A DNA stretch of 64,000 bases, taken from contig KB302196.1 in NCBI GenBank assembly GCA_000328365.1, positions 62,001-126,000 on the forward strand, in the 5' to 3' direction. This stretch comes from Capitella teleta (lineage: Eukaryota > Annelida > Polychaeta > Capitellidae). Below are positions 13,075-26,144 of this stretch, in pieces (position 1 is the stretch's first letter; every line of letters begins with the position of its first letter). The position numbers and the translations under genes were made by a program. The notes below the pieces were generated by a model that was not told where the DNA came from, searched no databases, and saw nothing but the letters and a program-made list of their open reading frames with translations.

Positions 13075-13884
13075 AACATCCGAGAACATAGAGGACGGTG
13101 ACCTGGCAATCACTGCCATGTGTGCTTCGATTAAATGGTTTGCACATATTTTATTCATAGCGTCGTGGTTTGTGGCATTGGGGGCGCTGATGGCGAACGC
13201 AGAAGTTGACACTTTTTCCCTCTCTTAAGCTGATTGACAGATTTCGAACAAACATTTCACTGAGGTCCTGTCCTCATTGCGAAAGAATATAACTTTAGAT
13301 TCACACAATAAACGAAGCTTACGACTCAGTGACGCCTCCCTGTCAAGGTCATGATGAAGGTCATGCTGGAGGAATCTGAAATAAAGAACTGGGTTATAAA
13401 GTGGTACTCTGACTGGCGACGAACATCGACTGATATACCCTCTTCTGTCCGAACATTTATATTTCCAGCGATAACGAATGGTAGGCCTTAATCTTCTTAT
13501 AAGATGGTAATTTAACGGTAAATTTCCGAGGAAAATGAAATCGAGCGGTTATTCACAGGGGGTGTCGTTGTTATTCCCATTGCTAATCTCTGACGATCTT
13601 GCCCCCAGTGACGTCACACTCGAATTTCAACTCGATCGCAGTAATAATTACGGCTCTGTGAGATCATTGGTACATCAAAGTACATTTATAACAAGTTCCT
13701 CAACCCTCTTAATTAAGCCATATAATTACTTATTGCAATGCATCCCATGCAGGCATAATGTAAGAGATGCTTCTTACAAGTTAAGTTATGATGGATTGGG
13801 CTGCTTCCACTTCAATCAATGTGTATGCTACTGTTGCCATCGTGTGCATTGGGACCTGACTGTAGTTGTAGTTTTAGAATATGA

Positions 13885-13964
13885 GCTCTGATGGCGCATG
13901 CAGTGGTAGCGCGCTCGGCTTGTGACTTGTGTGTAGAGAGCTATGTGTTCGATTCCCGGTCGGG
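13885..13964 (+). mobile_element. tRNA-derived SINE head (Pol III boxes A and B)
   Basis: The stretch reads like a degenerate tRNA: an A-box-like segment with TGGCGCA and CAGTGGTAGCGC at 13891-13912, then a B box TGTTCGATTCC at 13946-13956. Spacing is close to tRNA spacing, but the arms do not fold cleanly and the acceptor stem is missing, so it is not a working tRNA gene. A non-tRNA tail follows. SINEs of this build are common in invertebrates. The 3' end and any target duplication could not be set. Confidence 0.5.
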
Positions 13965-14316
13965 TAACTTGTTGGGTTCGAATTTTGCGGTCTGGAAACC
14001 CTCAAGCTCACCAATGTGATCATATCACACAGCATGACGCAATGCATGGTTGGACAGTGATTGGTATTTCCTTATTTGTGCTCGTTTTAAGCAGGCTGCA
14101 CCTTCTCGGTTGAGCTCGTAGCATGCTCCCGAAGGAGTTGAGTTTTTGTTGGTGTGGTGGGTCAAATAGCCAGGGATAGAAGAAATTTGTTCAGTGCATA
14201 TCAATGTCACGAAAAAAATATTTACATCTTTATAATGTACAAAATTATATTGCCAATCACTATCTGACCATTTGACATCATCATTATCCGCAATTTTGAC
14301 CCAAACCCTCATCCTG

Positions 14317-14370
14317 TCTCCTCCTCCTCCACCTCCTCCTCTTCCTCTTCCTCCTCCTCTCCATCCTCCT
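14317..14370. repeat. CCT/CTT-rich pyrimidine tract
   Basis: Imperfect (CTC) and (CTT) triplets. The opposite strand gives a glycine/arginine-rich frame that is a composition artefact. Confidence 0.8.
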
Positions 14371-15654
14371 TTTCGGTACATTCAATATATTTCCCATCCT
14401 CTTCCTCAGCTGCAGTCAACGCTTCATTGAGTGTTAGAGCGAGAGCACCTTGGAATCTTGACCCACAGGCAGCTGTGTTCTGAATTTTACATACACAAGA
14501 TGAACATTTATCTTCGTCGCTATCGCAACTGAATTTTGTTTCATCTGTCTCTCATGACCTTGACATTACAGTACTGAGCTTGTTGCTGTTCAAAGCAATG
14601 CACTGGCTGTGCAGTTGATACAATGTCACACTCGATGCGCTCCTAACATGGTCTTCGACTTTTGGTCCTTAATATTGCTGAGTCATTCGTCGTCTCGGTT
14701 CCTGTGGCATAATTTTCGGTGTAAACCTTAAACACGGATTAGAAGATACAAAGCCATGTGACTTAACCCATAATTAGAGTGACCCGCAATGTTGGACAAC
14801 AAAGTTGGGACTTTGGAGAGATCTTGAGTGGCACAGTGAACTTAACCTTGGCCCACGAGGAGTCAGATTTCTTTCCAGGGAATAACACATTTTTACGCCG
14901 CATTCAAACACTTCCAAAGTCTTCCTTTATCCAACGTGTGTGATAATCTTCGAGAAACTTGACCGATAAACGGATAAAAATGTTTAATCTTTCTACCGCC
15001 ATGATATTGCAGTTCATCTGGACATGCGAGGTCAATGACTCTTATAGTCACGATTCTAGTTAATTATTCTTGTTTATGTTAAATATTTACATACATTGGT
15101 ACTTATTTGGTATCGGTGATGCATAAGACTTTTGGTCTTGGTTATTCGAACATCTGAGCATCCACACCGAGTTCCCTTGATGCAATCTAAAGCTGAAATA
15201 CGCAATTTAATGAAATACAGCATCTGTTGTCCGGAGATGAATATCTGTGGTGATTCCATGTCAAAGTACTGCATACGATTCATCAAAACTTATATGAATA
15301 ATCATGATTCACGGTCATTCATCGCTTTACAATTATAAATCTATTGATCAATGTATCGCAATTATCAAGCTCACATTTCCTGATACTCATAAACTTCGGC
15401 CCCACTTAAGAGATGCACTCGGATTACCTCAACCATTATGTCATTTACTGTTATCAGCGTTGCGCGTGCGCTGTTCGAGATCATCGGTAACCATCTTCTC
15501 AAGCAAACGACACGTGCGATGCTATATTAACGAGTTAAGGAGCTAAAAATTCCCGGTGATTTATTCAAATATGCGAGACCTTGACATTTGCGTCCCTTTC
15601 AAGTACATCTTCAAACGCAGATGATGAGTACTGTCATACACGTGTCGTAAACTC

Positions 15655-15701
15655 CATTAACAACATTAACAACATTAACAACATTAACAACATTAACAAC
15701 C
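15655..15701. repeat. Nine-base tandem repeat (unit CATTAACAA)
   Basis: Five near-perfect copies of a 9-bp unit in about 47 bp of otherwise unique sequence. No coding context. Confidence 0.9.
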
Positions 15702-17683
15702 CGGTATAGGACGGACGGCACCGTGCAGCACACGCTGACGACGTGAGGGTATGGTCACGGAGGTCACGGATCATTCTGGATCTAATCTTGGCGAGAAAAG
15801 TTCCAGTCTACCGCGGCTCAGAAGATTCTGTCAACATCTTGAGAAACAACCGAGCAGATAACTGTTGCATTTTCAGATCATCACGAATGATTCGCTGCAC
15901 AGTGCTTCTTCTTAGCCCAGTCAGACCACACAGTTAACACAGTATAGCAAGATCCGTCTGTTTTCTTAGATCAATCACTCGAGTTTCGCTGCTTGAGTAC
16001 ATGTCAGAGGCCATCCAACATGGTGGCCACCTTCAAGGTTCTCTCTTCTTGGTTATATGGCCACCATCCATCATTTGGTCATTGCATCAGATAGGGCTTG
16101 TCTTCCATAAACATTCCTCAGATTTTGGAGGATTTCTTTGCAGTTTTTACCACTCCACACAAAGAAAATTATGACGGAACGACACTGTGGATCGTCTTCA
16201 TTTTTCTCAAAGAAACTGAAAATGTTGTAGGTAGATGACGAGACGCTACCAAAAAGCGCTGAATCAGTATTATAATTTTACAGGAAACTTACATTATAGC
16301 TGCTAGGCAACATGTGCGAAAGCACGTGAGAATCGGACAACTTTTTCCCCTCGAAGCTCATTCCTTCTGGGCCCTCATCGTATTTCAATTGAGCCAACCA
16401 TTATCATTGAAAAGAATTGGTCTTAATACAGGGTGGTTCGAAAGTTTATTTACAGGGAATGAACATGTTTTGATATATCGTGTTACAAAAATGCTCTCTT
16501 CTCAGAAACTTCGCTAAATTTTAAATAATAATCCCTTATAGGTGCAGCAGCCTCATATTTACACAAATTAGTATTTATTCTTCATTCATAGTCATCATTA
16601 TCACGCACACTCGATTCACTCAGAGTGGGGGGGGGTCTTTTCTTATTGGAAAGGAATGGTTGATCCAAAGAAATGAATAAAGGACGCGAGTTATTCATAT
16701 AAATGTTACAGTTATTTCCTGTATATTTAAACCGCTTGTCTCCTAAATTCTTAGAATATTTATGTACTGTTTACCCAATTAATGTTATCATAAGCGGATG
16801 TGAATGTAGGAATATCTTAATTAATCGAATTGCTGTGTGTGAGAGCGTCTTGAAAGGAAAGAAGGGCATACTATCGATTGTCATCAAAACGGTTCTTGAA
16901 GCAACCTTTCAACCAAATACACGTATTTTCTTTGGCGAAAAGTCGGGTAAAAGGGTTTAAAGTTGACTAAATATCAATAAGAAGACACTTCCCAGTGGAA
17001 TGAGCCCTCCTGTCACTATTCCTGATCGTGAATGTCCCAATTGTCAAAATGGATGTCGTTACTCCGACCTGGCGTGACAAAACAGTGTTAACATTGCTCC
17101 CGGATTGCATCGGCCATTTTTAAACAGAATCAAGACTGCTTCTCAAAGCGCAACTTCCCATAATAATAATTTATTATGTTTCATATGAGTACTTAATGCA
17201 AATGAAATGGGAAGACGGTTTGTGTCATAAGCAAGACAAACACGGGCATACGCTGCATACCCCTCGAGAAGCATGGCTCACTTATATTCTTTTTTTAGTA
17301 GTTTAAAGTCCAAAAAGTCCGAAATTCGGCGGGGGACGAAAACGGCGTAAATCGCCCATATATAAGAGAAATGCGGTTCCCGAACATTGATTTGAGGAAT
17401 GTCTGTATATGCATGTACCAAGATACATGCACATGTACTAAGATATCATAGCCAAGCAAGACTAGTATGCCCTATAAATACGTACAATAAAGAAGTTAGT
17501 ACATATTATACCGGTACTAACAAACATTCAACAGTATGTATATGTCAACATTTATTCTCTATGGGAGTCTGGGAGATTGTTTCCTCACACCAATAGCTGA
17601 AACCTCTTCATTAAAATTATAATATACGCTGTACATTGAGTCGCCAAAGAAAACCTTGACCTGTGATGTGTACTCATATGGTA

Positions 17684-17753
17684 TATAGTACTAGCATACA
17701 TGCACATGTAGGTTGCATATGTAACCTACATGTACATGCATGCTAGTACTATA
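17684..17753. repeat. Long inverted repeat: 31-bp arms, 8-base loop
   Basis: The left arm 17684-17714 and right arm 17723-17753 are reverse complements at 29 of 31 positions, around an 8-base loop at 17715-17722. Pairing continues weakly outward. The size would suit a MITE core or a miRNA-precursor-like hairpin, but the arms are rich in CATG/GTAC palindromes. No gene overlaps it. Confidence 0.85.
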
Positions 17754-20239
17754 CATGTATGTTAGTTTTATATGGTTATATTGTCCATGCATTGCCATGT
17801 GAGTATTTTATAAGGTCACGAATGATCTGCTTCCAAGATAACATAATTTCAGTAATAGATTACACTGACAATGTCAGGTGTTCTGCTAAAATAGCTAAAT
17901 GCTAATGCCCAATGGCATAGAATAAACCCACAACGCAAGCGCTAACTTTTGTTCAAGCAATACACTTTTGCATGCATTAATTAAGGCACGTGTGCAATGA
18001 TACATGTCTATAATACTATCAGCCTTAAAAGAAATTAAATAATAGTAAATGGATTTGCGTTCTTAGCCTTTGGACCCCTTCATAACGTTGATATGGTAAG
18101 GATCCTCTGAGAAGATTGAGGGAATCCTTATAAGGGAAGATCTGAATGATCGCATGTGAGAAAAATGTTAGGTAAATTGTGGAAGAGAGAAGTTATCCCA
18201 TTCGTATGTTAACAGATATCATTTGTTTAATGAAAGACATCAAACTCGTGCATGATAGCAGTGACTGTTGTTCGATTTGAGCTAGATTCATTTGCCTTAA
18301 CTCGTGGGTTTTTGTGTGTGGTTTGTTTTGTTTTGTTTTTTTGTGAGCAGCATATGCGTGATTGTTGCAATTGATTTGAATTATATTTTGGCTTACTTGA
18401 ATTTGAGAACCAACATAAGTGTTCAATATCGCTGCCCCAGAAGTAGGACACGTTCTCAGATTCCCTCCCCAATCGCACTCTTCGACTTGTGTCATGTTTT
18501 CAGGAATCACTTAGCCCAGATCATCTCTCGATCCTCCTTGACACGTGACATCGCCCACTTGTCCTGGTCACCAGATGAGGAAAAATCCAGAAGGGTCCCT
18601 CTTCAACTCATCCAGCCTTCCCGCGAATCCGGATCTCTTGTTTTTCCCCTTTCCGAGTTCATTTGCCAGTATAAACAAACTCATGATCAAATACCCCGCT
18701 GCGCGCATGCGCATCACTACTAGCATATCTATGCTCGTTTCATCAGTTGTAAACTAAAACATAAAACATTGTCCTCCAGTTATATAACATTGATCACAGA
18801 GACTCAACATTTGGTGCACATTAATTTCATTTGGTCTTTGAAAAAAAAAAAAACAGATCTGGGTGAAGAGTGCGCAGTGAGTATGGAAGCACTGGGAGGT
18901 ATGCAACACAAGCCAATGTCAATAAATGCACAGAGCCACTGGGTACAAATCCCGCAATACGCCATAGATCTCTGACTCATTTATAATAAAGAGTATATAC
19001 ATGTAGCACAAAGAAGTGTGAACAAACACCTTATATATCAATATACCAGTTGACCCTTGGGTGATAACTAAATGTATTATATAATGTTTTTAACTGTTTA
19101 TCTCCGTTTCGGTTAACGGCCTCAGTGCCTCTCGCTGATTTTGTTCTCCACATGCCGAACGAAACGTTTAAACACTTGATCCAATTCTTCGGGATGGTCA
19201 ACAAACGCAACTCGACTTTGGCTTGACCAAGGTGCATTTTCTGCTTGAGATCATAGATGACCTTGTTTTGTAGGTGCGCAGTTCGAGATTGGTGCCTGGA
19301 CGGTGTGGCTGTCTTCTTCGAGTGCCTGGGTGCATTAGACGTACAATGTATACTACATGCGTCACATGCCAGTTCAGATGCCTCCTGGTAGTGACCATAT
19401 GCACACCTGCATCCGCCCAGAACAATTTAATCTTTTATCAGGTGGGGTCAGATCGGCAGGGCGTGGCTTCACCGAAGGAAGGGGAGGCTATATGTGTGCA
19501 TTTATGTATACTAGTATCATAAGTATGTCAGCCAGCACACAACTCTTGTAAGCCCTGATAGAATTTGGGTGAATTGTATTGGCGAGTACTCTCGCAGTAT
19601 CCTTTGTCCTCGCGCACTTCTGTCAATAATCATGTCAATATTGACTCGTGCTATAAACATCTTTTGTTTACTGGATATCACATGCTGATGATGTTGAAGT
19701 TCACTGCCGAACGAGGGTCAAGGCGGCTATAAATAGACGCTCAGCTTCGAGACCAGCGACTGCGGTTGGAAAGTGAAGGTCGTCGGCCTGCTGCATAAAG
19801 AAGGCCTTTTGTGCGTACTTCGCTCCGAAATTTCATCGAAACCTTCACTCAAAATTTATTCGTATTTCATACAATATCAAATGGTGCTCACTGCTAAAGT
19901 ATTAAGCAATATAAACGTCCGCATTTAATCATAATATTATTACATGTATGTAATCACATTACTCGTGACCCAATCACCCAAAATTTGCACGCAGCAACGG
20001 TCACCATGGATCTCAGGTCAAGCACGATTATTAGGTCCCTATACCACGTCTGCAACTGATGGATAATTTAAGCATCGTTCGTCACGTTTTATTGCGTATA
20101 ATTGCGGTAACTGCACAACTTCGATCATCTTACGAATTATTGATGACCAGAACAGTACTCATCATACATGTATTCAGTTCCAATAAGGTCAGTGCTTAGA
20201 TGTCATACATGCTTTATGTTACACGAGTTCACTGCTTGT

Positions 20240-20625
20240 GATCTGCGTGACCTTGCAACCAGGGAACCGAAGTTTTTATCCCCCGCGGATGCCGTCCCTC
20301 TGTCACCACGTGACCACGAGTCAACGCTGGATGCTGACTCGTGCATGCAAGCATCAGAACATCATGCCGTGTTCCGCGTGACTTGCGTGATGCGGCCAGC
20401 GATTGCTGTACGAATGCGCTTCTGTGATTGTGCTGATATAACGAATGAATGTGCATGGCATCAGAGTTGTCTCTTTCGCCGGGTGTTCGGCATCGTATTA
20501 CGCGTGACTTGGTCGCAGTGAGAACCGGCGCTTTCCCCGCGTCCTTTGATGTGATCGGAGGCCGCGTGGCGCCGCCACAGGCAATCTGTCCCTCTCGGGT
20601 CACCCCGGCACTAGAAGTATTTGCT
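20240..20625. promoter_or_regulatory. GC-richer, CpG-bearing patch with repeated CGTGAC motifs
   Basis: This stretch is clearly richer in G+C and CpG than the AT-rich flanks. It repeats the core CGTGAC in GCGTGACC, CACGTGACC and twice in GCGTGACTTG, and includes one E-box CACGTG. Overlapping open frames on three frames reflect base composition rather than a gene. It may be a promoter or enhancer, about 1.2 kb beyond the 3' end of HMG-CoA synthase. No transcript start can be assigned. Confidence 0.3.
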
Positions 20626-21867
20626 AGTCGCTTTTAGCTCTATTTCCGCTAATTTTATTTCTTAGCTTTACTATTTTGTTGAAGTCTTACCGTTTGTATA
20701 ACTTGTACGTATACTTGTTTTTAAGACAAAGGTATGCATCTAATAATATGCAAGTACTGGTACTCGACGGCACGTCTACGGCATGAGTTATAAGTACAGC
20801 GTATGACATGTGGGCGTCTGCATGATGTCCATCTACTGAGCGAAGGGAGAAAGCAGAAGTCGTTCCACTTTTTAACCTTTTAATTTCGGTCGTGATCACC
20901 TTGGATATCTCATCTTTATGATCAAGAGAACAGGGTTAATCGCCAAATGCATAAAACGCAGAAAGGAGGCTTGGGTGTCATAGAAGGTGGTTCCCTCGGG
21001 GATGTTAATGTGTGAGGAGGTTGCCTTAATTCAGGACGGATCTACTTGGGTGGTCTTCGTCAACCGAGCGTCGCTGCGGGGAGGGTCGGGATCCGGTTTC
21101 ATCCAATGTAATCCGTGATCAGTGTGTTATGAAAGGGGGATACTGGAAGAGTACAGCCCGAGTTCACAAGTCCTACGCCACGTTAACAGAAAGTTATGAA
21201 GTTGTGAAAACCACTGATCGGTCGCTTTCATAATCATTTCCCGCGACCGGACGTTATGTACGACGAGTGCATCTCACTTGAGACGCGGACGTAAAAATGG
21301 AAATAAAAACCGGCTTCAACTTGCCAGTTCAGAGTACATAAGTCACAAGTTTAACTTTCAATTTAACGGAATAGTTTACAGCATTTTCTCAACAATTTAG
21401 TCTGGCTTTAGTTATAAGCGCGCTGTGACGGCGAGTTTTTCTGCGAATTTCCATCATTAAGCCCGAGTGGCGGCGTCTGTTTCCGAGTACAGTTTTGGCG
21501 CCAAAAAAAGTATCACAGCTACTTGAATTGAAGATGGCTGATCCACATTGAAGGACGATTTCTTTGTTGAAAGAAACTTAATTGAATATAACGACACAAG
21601 GGTGTGGGACATTATGTTTAATCAATATTCATTCATAACAGAGAAATTATAAAGATGATTATAATAGAAAAAATCCATAAAAAATAATCACAACAGGGAG
21701 ACAGAAGTCGCAATTATGTAACAAGAATAACGGATATAGATACGAGAAGGCATCACATGATGGTTGATTCTGTTGCTCTGGTGGTCAAAACCGCGAGTAG
21801 ATTGATCAAATGATTAAAACCCCAGAACACTGTAGCCCGGGTTAATAATGTCTTCTTCTTTTTCAGT

Positions 21868-24403
21868 CTATAATTTCACTGATGTTGCTGCATTCACGGT
21901 ATTCACTGCTGCTTTTTTCGTCTGCAAAACAAAACACACACAAAAATGATATTTAGAGTTATCGACACATTGACAATTTAAATTAACATAGACAAAGAAA
22001 ATTAATACATTTAGAACTGTTCTTTTTTTTTTCTCTTCTTTTTCTCAGGATTTGTGAAGAATAACATGCGAAACGACCGACTAGAAAATGCGTTAAGTTT
22101 AAGTTAAACGCGTTGAGGTCTTTAATTGAGAAAAAAAAACAAAAACAAAAGCGTTATGATTCCAAAGTTTACAATATGCGTTATGATTCAGGGCTGTCAG
22201 AAGTGCGTTATGAATTTACAAAATCGCTACGCGGACGAGGTGCGTTATGGTCTCACCGGCGGAACGTCAGCTTCGACCGTCTCTCCGTTGGAGCCGTTGG
22301 TGAACACTGGTTGAAGCGGCTTCCTTTCGTACTGACGCCTGTGTTTGTCATCGACGTGGGTCAAGAACCAAGTTCCAGGGAACATCTTTTCCGTGGATCC
22401 GACAGGGGAGTACGGGGCTGAGAAGGGGAAATATAATTAAACTGGTGAATTAATTATGCAAACAATAGAACACAATTAGCCTGCGGAGTATTCAATTCGT
22501 GAAATCAAATCCACCTGCTGGTGAACGTTTTTTTTTCTTAAACAAAAGAGCTGGCAACCGTTAAAAGTTAAAAGTCAGAGGACAAAGAGGCTTGTGGATT
22601 TGAAGGAAAATTGCGCTGTAACAACACAAAACTTAATTACGTATGCATAGCTAAGAAATGAAACTGAAAGAATGTTGAAATAATAATCCATTATTCTCTG
22701 CATAGAGAGAGTGAAAGAGGCAACAAAAAGTGTGCTTTTAATAAGACTAAAATATCATACGAGGGCTCTCAGACTTGTCTGCAAATTTATAAATTAATTT
22801 CTCACATTGAGAAAAAAAAGCTTATTTGTAATTATTTGCTCACCCAAATGATGTGTCTCTTCTCTCAGCTTCAGCGTTTGTTCAAACTCAACCGGAGAAA
22901 CTTTTAATCTGCTTTCTAGTCGCTGTTGCAAGTCGGCTAAACTCTGCTGAATCCGCCTTAGCGGAGAGTCTGGTGAGAGATCAGTTGAAGCCCTTAACGA
23001 ATACATGCTCGACGCAAGGCCTGAGCCGTATGAGAAGAGAACCGATCGTGAACCGGCTAATGTTTCGGCGCTATTCCTGAAGAAAAATGGACATTTTCAT
23101 ATATTGTGGAAAATCAAGAAGTCAATGAATGCTCACTGTGCAATGTATGAAGCGAGACCACCGTACAGGGATGGGGTGTACATGTTGCCCACCATGGTGG
23201 CAATCATGAGGTAAGGCTGCGTTTTCTCAGCGAAGAATTTCTTGCTAGCGGTAACAAAAGCTTTTTCTACATCTCGATTGAAATAAGTGTCTTCCAGTTT
23301 TACATCTCTGCAAAGAGAGGAGGGTGAACACATGGGATGAACGATGAGGCTGAGCGTACCTGAACTCCTGAACATCTTTGAATGAATCAGCATCTGGGTT
23401 CACAAGGAAATCATTAAGAAGGAGACGACCGAGAGATTTCTGAACAAGTTTGCAGTATGGTGAGTGGAAGAGAAAAGCGTCTGCTGACTGAAGGGAGAAC
23501 GACTCCTGTTTGCCGTCTGGAGAAGAGAGGTTAAAGGTAAAGAGCGCATCGTAAGGAAAAATGACTTACTCTGAAGGGATTGTGAGTCTGCGTGCTGCCT
23601 GTACAAGCGGTAACACCGGTCAAGAGCATCCAGGTAGCACTGAATGGACAGCTTGCCGTCCACCACAGGAAACTCAGACATCAGGTCAGGCTTGTAGAAG
23701 TCATAAGCATGTGCCATGTGGTTTCCTCGCAGCCCTGAGAATCAGATGTGTCAACTTTAATGACGTACTTGATGACCTCTCACCTCTCTCAATGACAAGG
23801 GCAGCGTCCGGTCCGACCAACATGGCAACAGCCCCAGCACCCCCTGTGGGTCGCGCATTACCAGTGGCGTACACTGCAATATCTCCAGCCACAACCAGTG
23901 CATATCGACCTGTAAAAAGTAAGGAATGAAAATGACCGTTGCACATCCATTTACTGACCATCCCAAGAACTGGACTCAACCCAATTGACCGCATTGAAGA
24001 GGGCGGCGGTTCCTCCGTAGCACGCATTGGTTGTGTCAATGCCTTCAACATTTGTGTTACCAGATTCCTCAAACAATTGCATGAGGCAAGTCTTAACGCT
24101 CTTGGATTTGTCAATAATGGTCTCTGTGCCAACTTCCAAACGGCCAATGTCAGTGTAAGAAAGTTTGTTTCTTTCCATCAAACGCTGGACGGTGGTCAAG
24201 CACAGGGAGTTGATGTCTTCGCGGTCAGAGCAGAAGCCCATCTTGGTCTGTCCAAGGCCGATGGTGTACTTGCCGGCAGACGCTCCGTCATGAGCCTCCA
24301 ACTCAGCCTGGTCAACATAGCAGTACGGAAAGTAGATCTCAAGAGCAATGATGCCAACATCGTTGGGCCATCCTTGGGGGGCTCTTTGGTTTGGTCCAGG
24401 CAT
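21868..24403 (-). CDS. HMGCS1: Hydroxymethylglutaryl-CoA synthase (cytosolic type), complete
   Basis: Condenses acetyl-CoA with acetoacetyl-CoA to HMG-CoA, the step before HMG-CoA reductase in isoprenoid and sterol synthesis. Eight coding exons: 23959-24403, 23784-23909, 23570-23734, 23360-23516, 23137-23307, 22844-23076, 22257-22417 and 21868-21921; all phases agree, giving 503 aa against 520 in human HMGCS1. The start MPGPNQ matches the human MPGS start, with no mitochondrial presequence. The catalytic triad is present: Glu94 in VGTET, Cys128 in NACYGG and His263 in [15 protein letters not shown] and SYGSGLA are also kept. The last exon (17 codons, ending SVKL) rests on splice signals and phase alone, since this tail is not conserved; without that splice the frame would stop a few codons into the intron. 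The exon carrying the start begins at an acceptor (AG at 24422-24423), so the 5'UTR is split. Confidence 0.96.
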
Positions 24404-26144
24404 CACGGCAGATTCACAAATCTGAATTGAAGAAGAGAAATTAAAGCCTTAATCAACAAGCACTCATTGAACTGTAATCAGTATTGATTTGAGATTGTTG
24501 ATGCAGGGACAGATGTGATGCCCTCGGAACGCAGCTTTCCATGATTCAAAAATCAAGATGATGAATTTCTACTTGATGACCTATAGAACAGATTAGCAAG
24601 AAATTTAAATTTCTGACTAAGTGCAATTGGAAAAAAAACTCAAAAGTAAACCTTCCAAAACTTCTCCAATTTCCTTCAAAACGTCAAAATAAAACAGGAA
24701 GAGAATAACAAAAATAATGAACTCAGGAAAGATGAAACAAAACGAAACGTATATTCATGAGTTATAAGTTTACTTGGATGGAGGGCAGCCCGGATGATCT
24801 AACAAGAGCCGCCGAGAGCAAAAAGGAGTGGGGGAGGTTGTCCAAGCTTGGGGCCCTTATGTCTCCCCTACGACCCCTGTCAAGGGACGAGTGAAAAAGT
24901 GAAGTTTACTTACTTCTCTTGCGCTTTCCATAATGATAATGAATGCACAGACACTGATGCAGCATCTTGTATATCAACACAACTACCCCTCACCCCCTCC
25001 GTCTTTAAGACAAAAGCTTCAGAATTGATGCAGGTCTAGCACCATGCATGATGGGGGTCTCTAATAAGGACGTTGTAGATACGTCTTGAAACTTAACCCC
25101 AACTTCACTTTACACTTATCTATTTAAATGATTTACGATGTAACACTAAATTTGCAGATAAGGAGATAGAAATGACCAAATCTACCAATTCTAGTTTTAT
25201 ATATCAAATAACCTAAATAAACAATTATAGAAATGTTACATAAGGTATGAGTCACCTTTCCACATCACCTCTCTGCTTCACAACAATCCAATTCACCGTC
25301 AAACCAGATAAAAATTTATTTCAAAATTGTTAAGCAATTTTTGATCATGAGGTCAAATTCGTGAAGTGAACCTGGATTTCTAATTCTTTGCTTAGAGAGG
25401 TTTAGACTTAGAACCGAAGAGAATGGACTTTGATTGTAATCTAATCTAGATAAGCTTCGGTGCTGGATTCCCAAAATTATACATGTATCTTAATTCACTG
25501 AAATCTCAAATCTCGTACTACTACTACTACATGCATTCAAGTAGCTCCTTCAGTGGAGGTAGCAGAGATCAGTCAGATAACAATGAACTTAAATTCTCTT
25601 TCGAAAAGGTTCGAAAGAAGGGCATTGAAACTGTTACCTTAAATAAGCTGAGCAATAGATCCAATGCAATGTGTTTAATACATGCAGCAGTGCGATTAGT
25701 CATACATCCAATTGTGGCATTATGTAACAACTGCTAACAATGTTAACTATGTGTATGTTGATCATCGAAAGCGAAGCTTTACAACTGATGTCACAGCATT
25801 TATTGGAGTTAATTATGATGCAATGTTTTGTATTAAAAGTGAACATATTTATATAGGACAAAATATTGGGTTCACCTGATGAGAACTTAGGCCCCTAAGC
25901 ATGCTAAGAATTAATTAAGACATGTAATTAACCTAATTGTATATGACAGGAAGAGATAACTGTGATAAAACATGAGATTTATTCATTACACATAACTTAC
26001 ATAAGAAACCGCTCAGAAGTGTTGTGAGATGATACTTGTCACTAATCAGGCTATTAACAAACAAAATCGAAGAACAAAAATTGAGATCTCAGAAAAAAAA
26101 ACAACCAAAAACAGAGCTGATTCTGAATAATTGTTGATATACAC

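Larger units (their letters stand above)
8457..21867. other. Non-genic stretch between the lipid carrier and HMG-CoA synthase
   Basis: About 13.4 kb with no ORF longer than about 140 codons, no recognisable domain and no run of splice-compatible exons. The open frames present are low-complexity or overlap each other on several frames. It holds simple repeats, a tRNA-like SINE head, a long hairpin and a GC-richer patch, each listed separately. The last ~240 bp before the HMG-CoA synthase stop is probably that gene's 3'UTR and flank. Confidence 0.6.

Noticed and set aside
13885-13964. A functional tRNA gene
   Set aside because: No acceptor stem or clean anticodon arm; only the Pol III boxes are kept, so a SINE head is the better reading.
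20168-20637. Overlapping frames of 60-124 codons as a cysteine-rich protein gene
   Set aside because: Three frames on both strands are open together, which reflects local GC content. No signal peptide, domain or exon structure fits.
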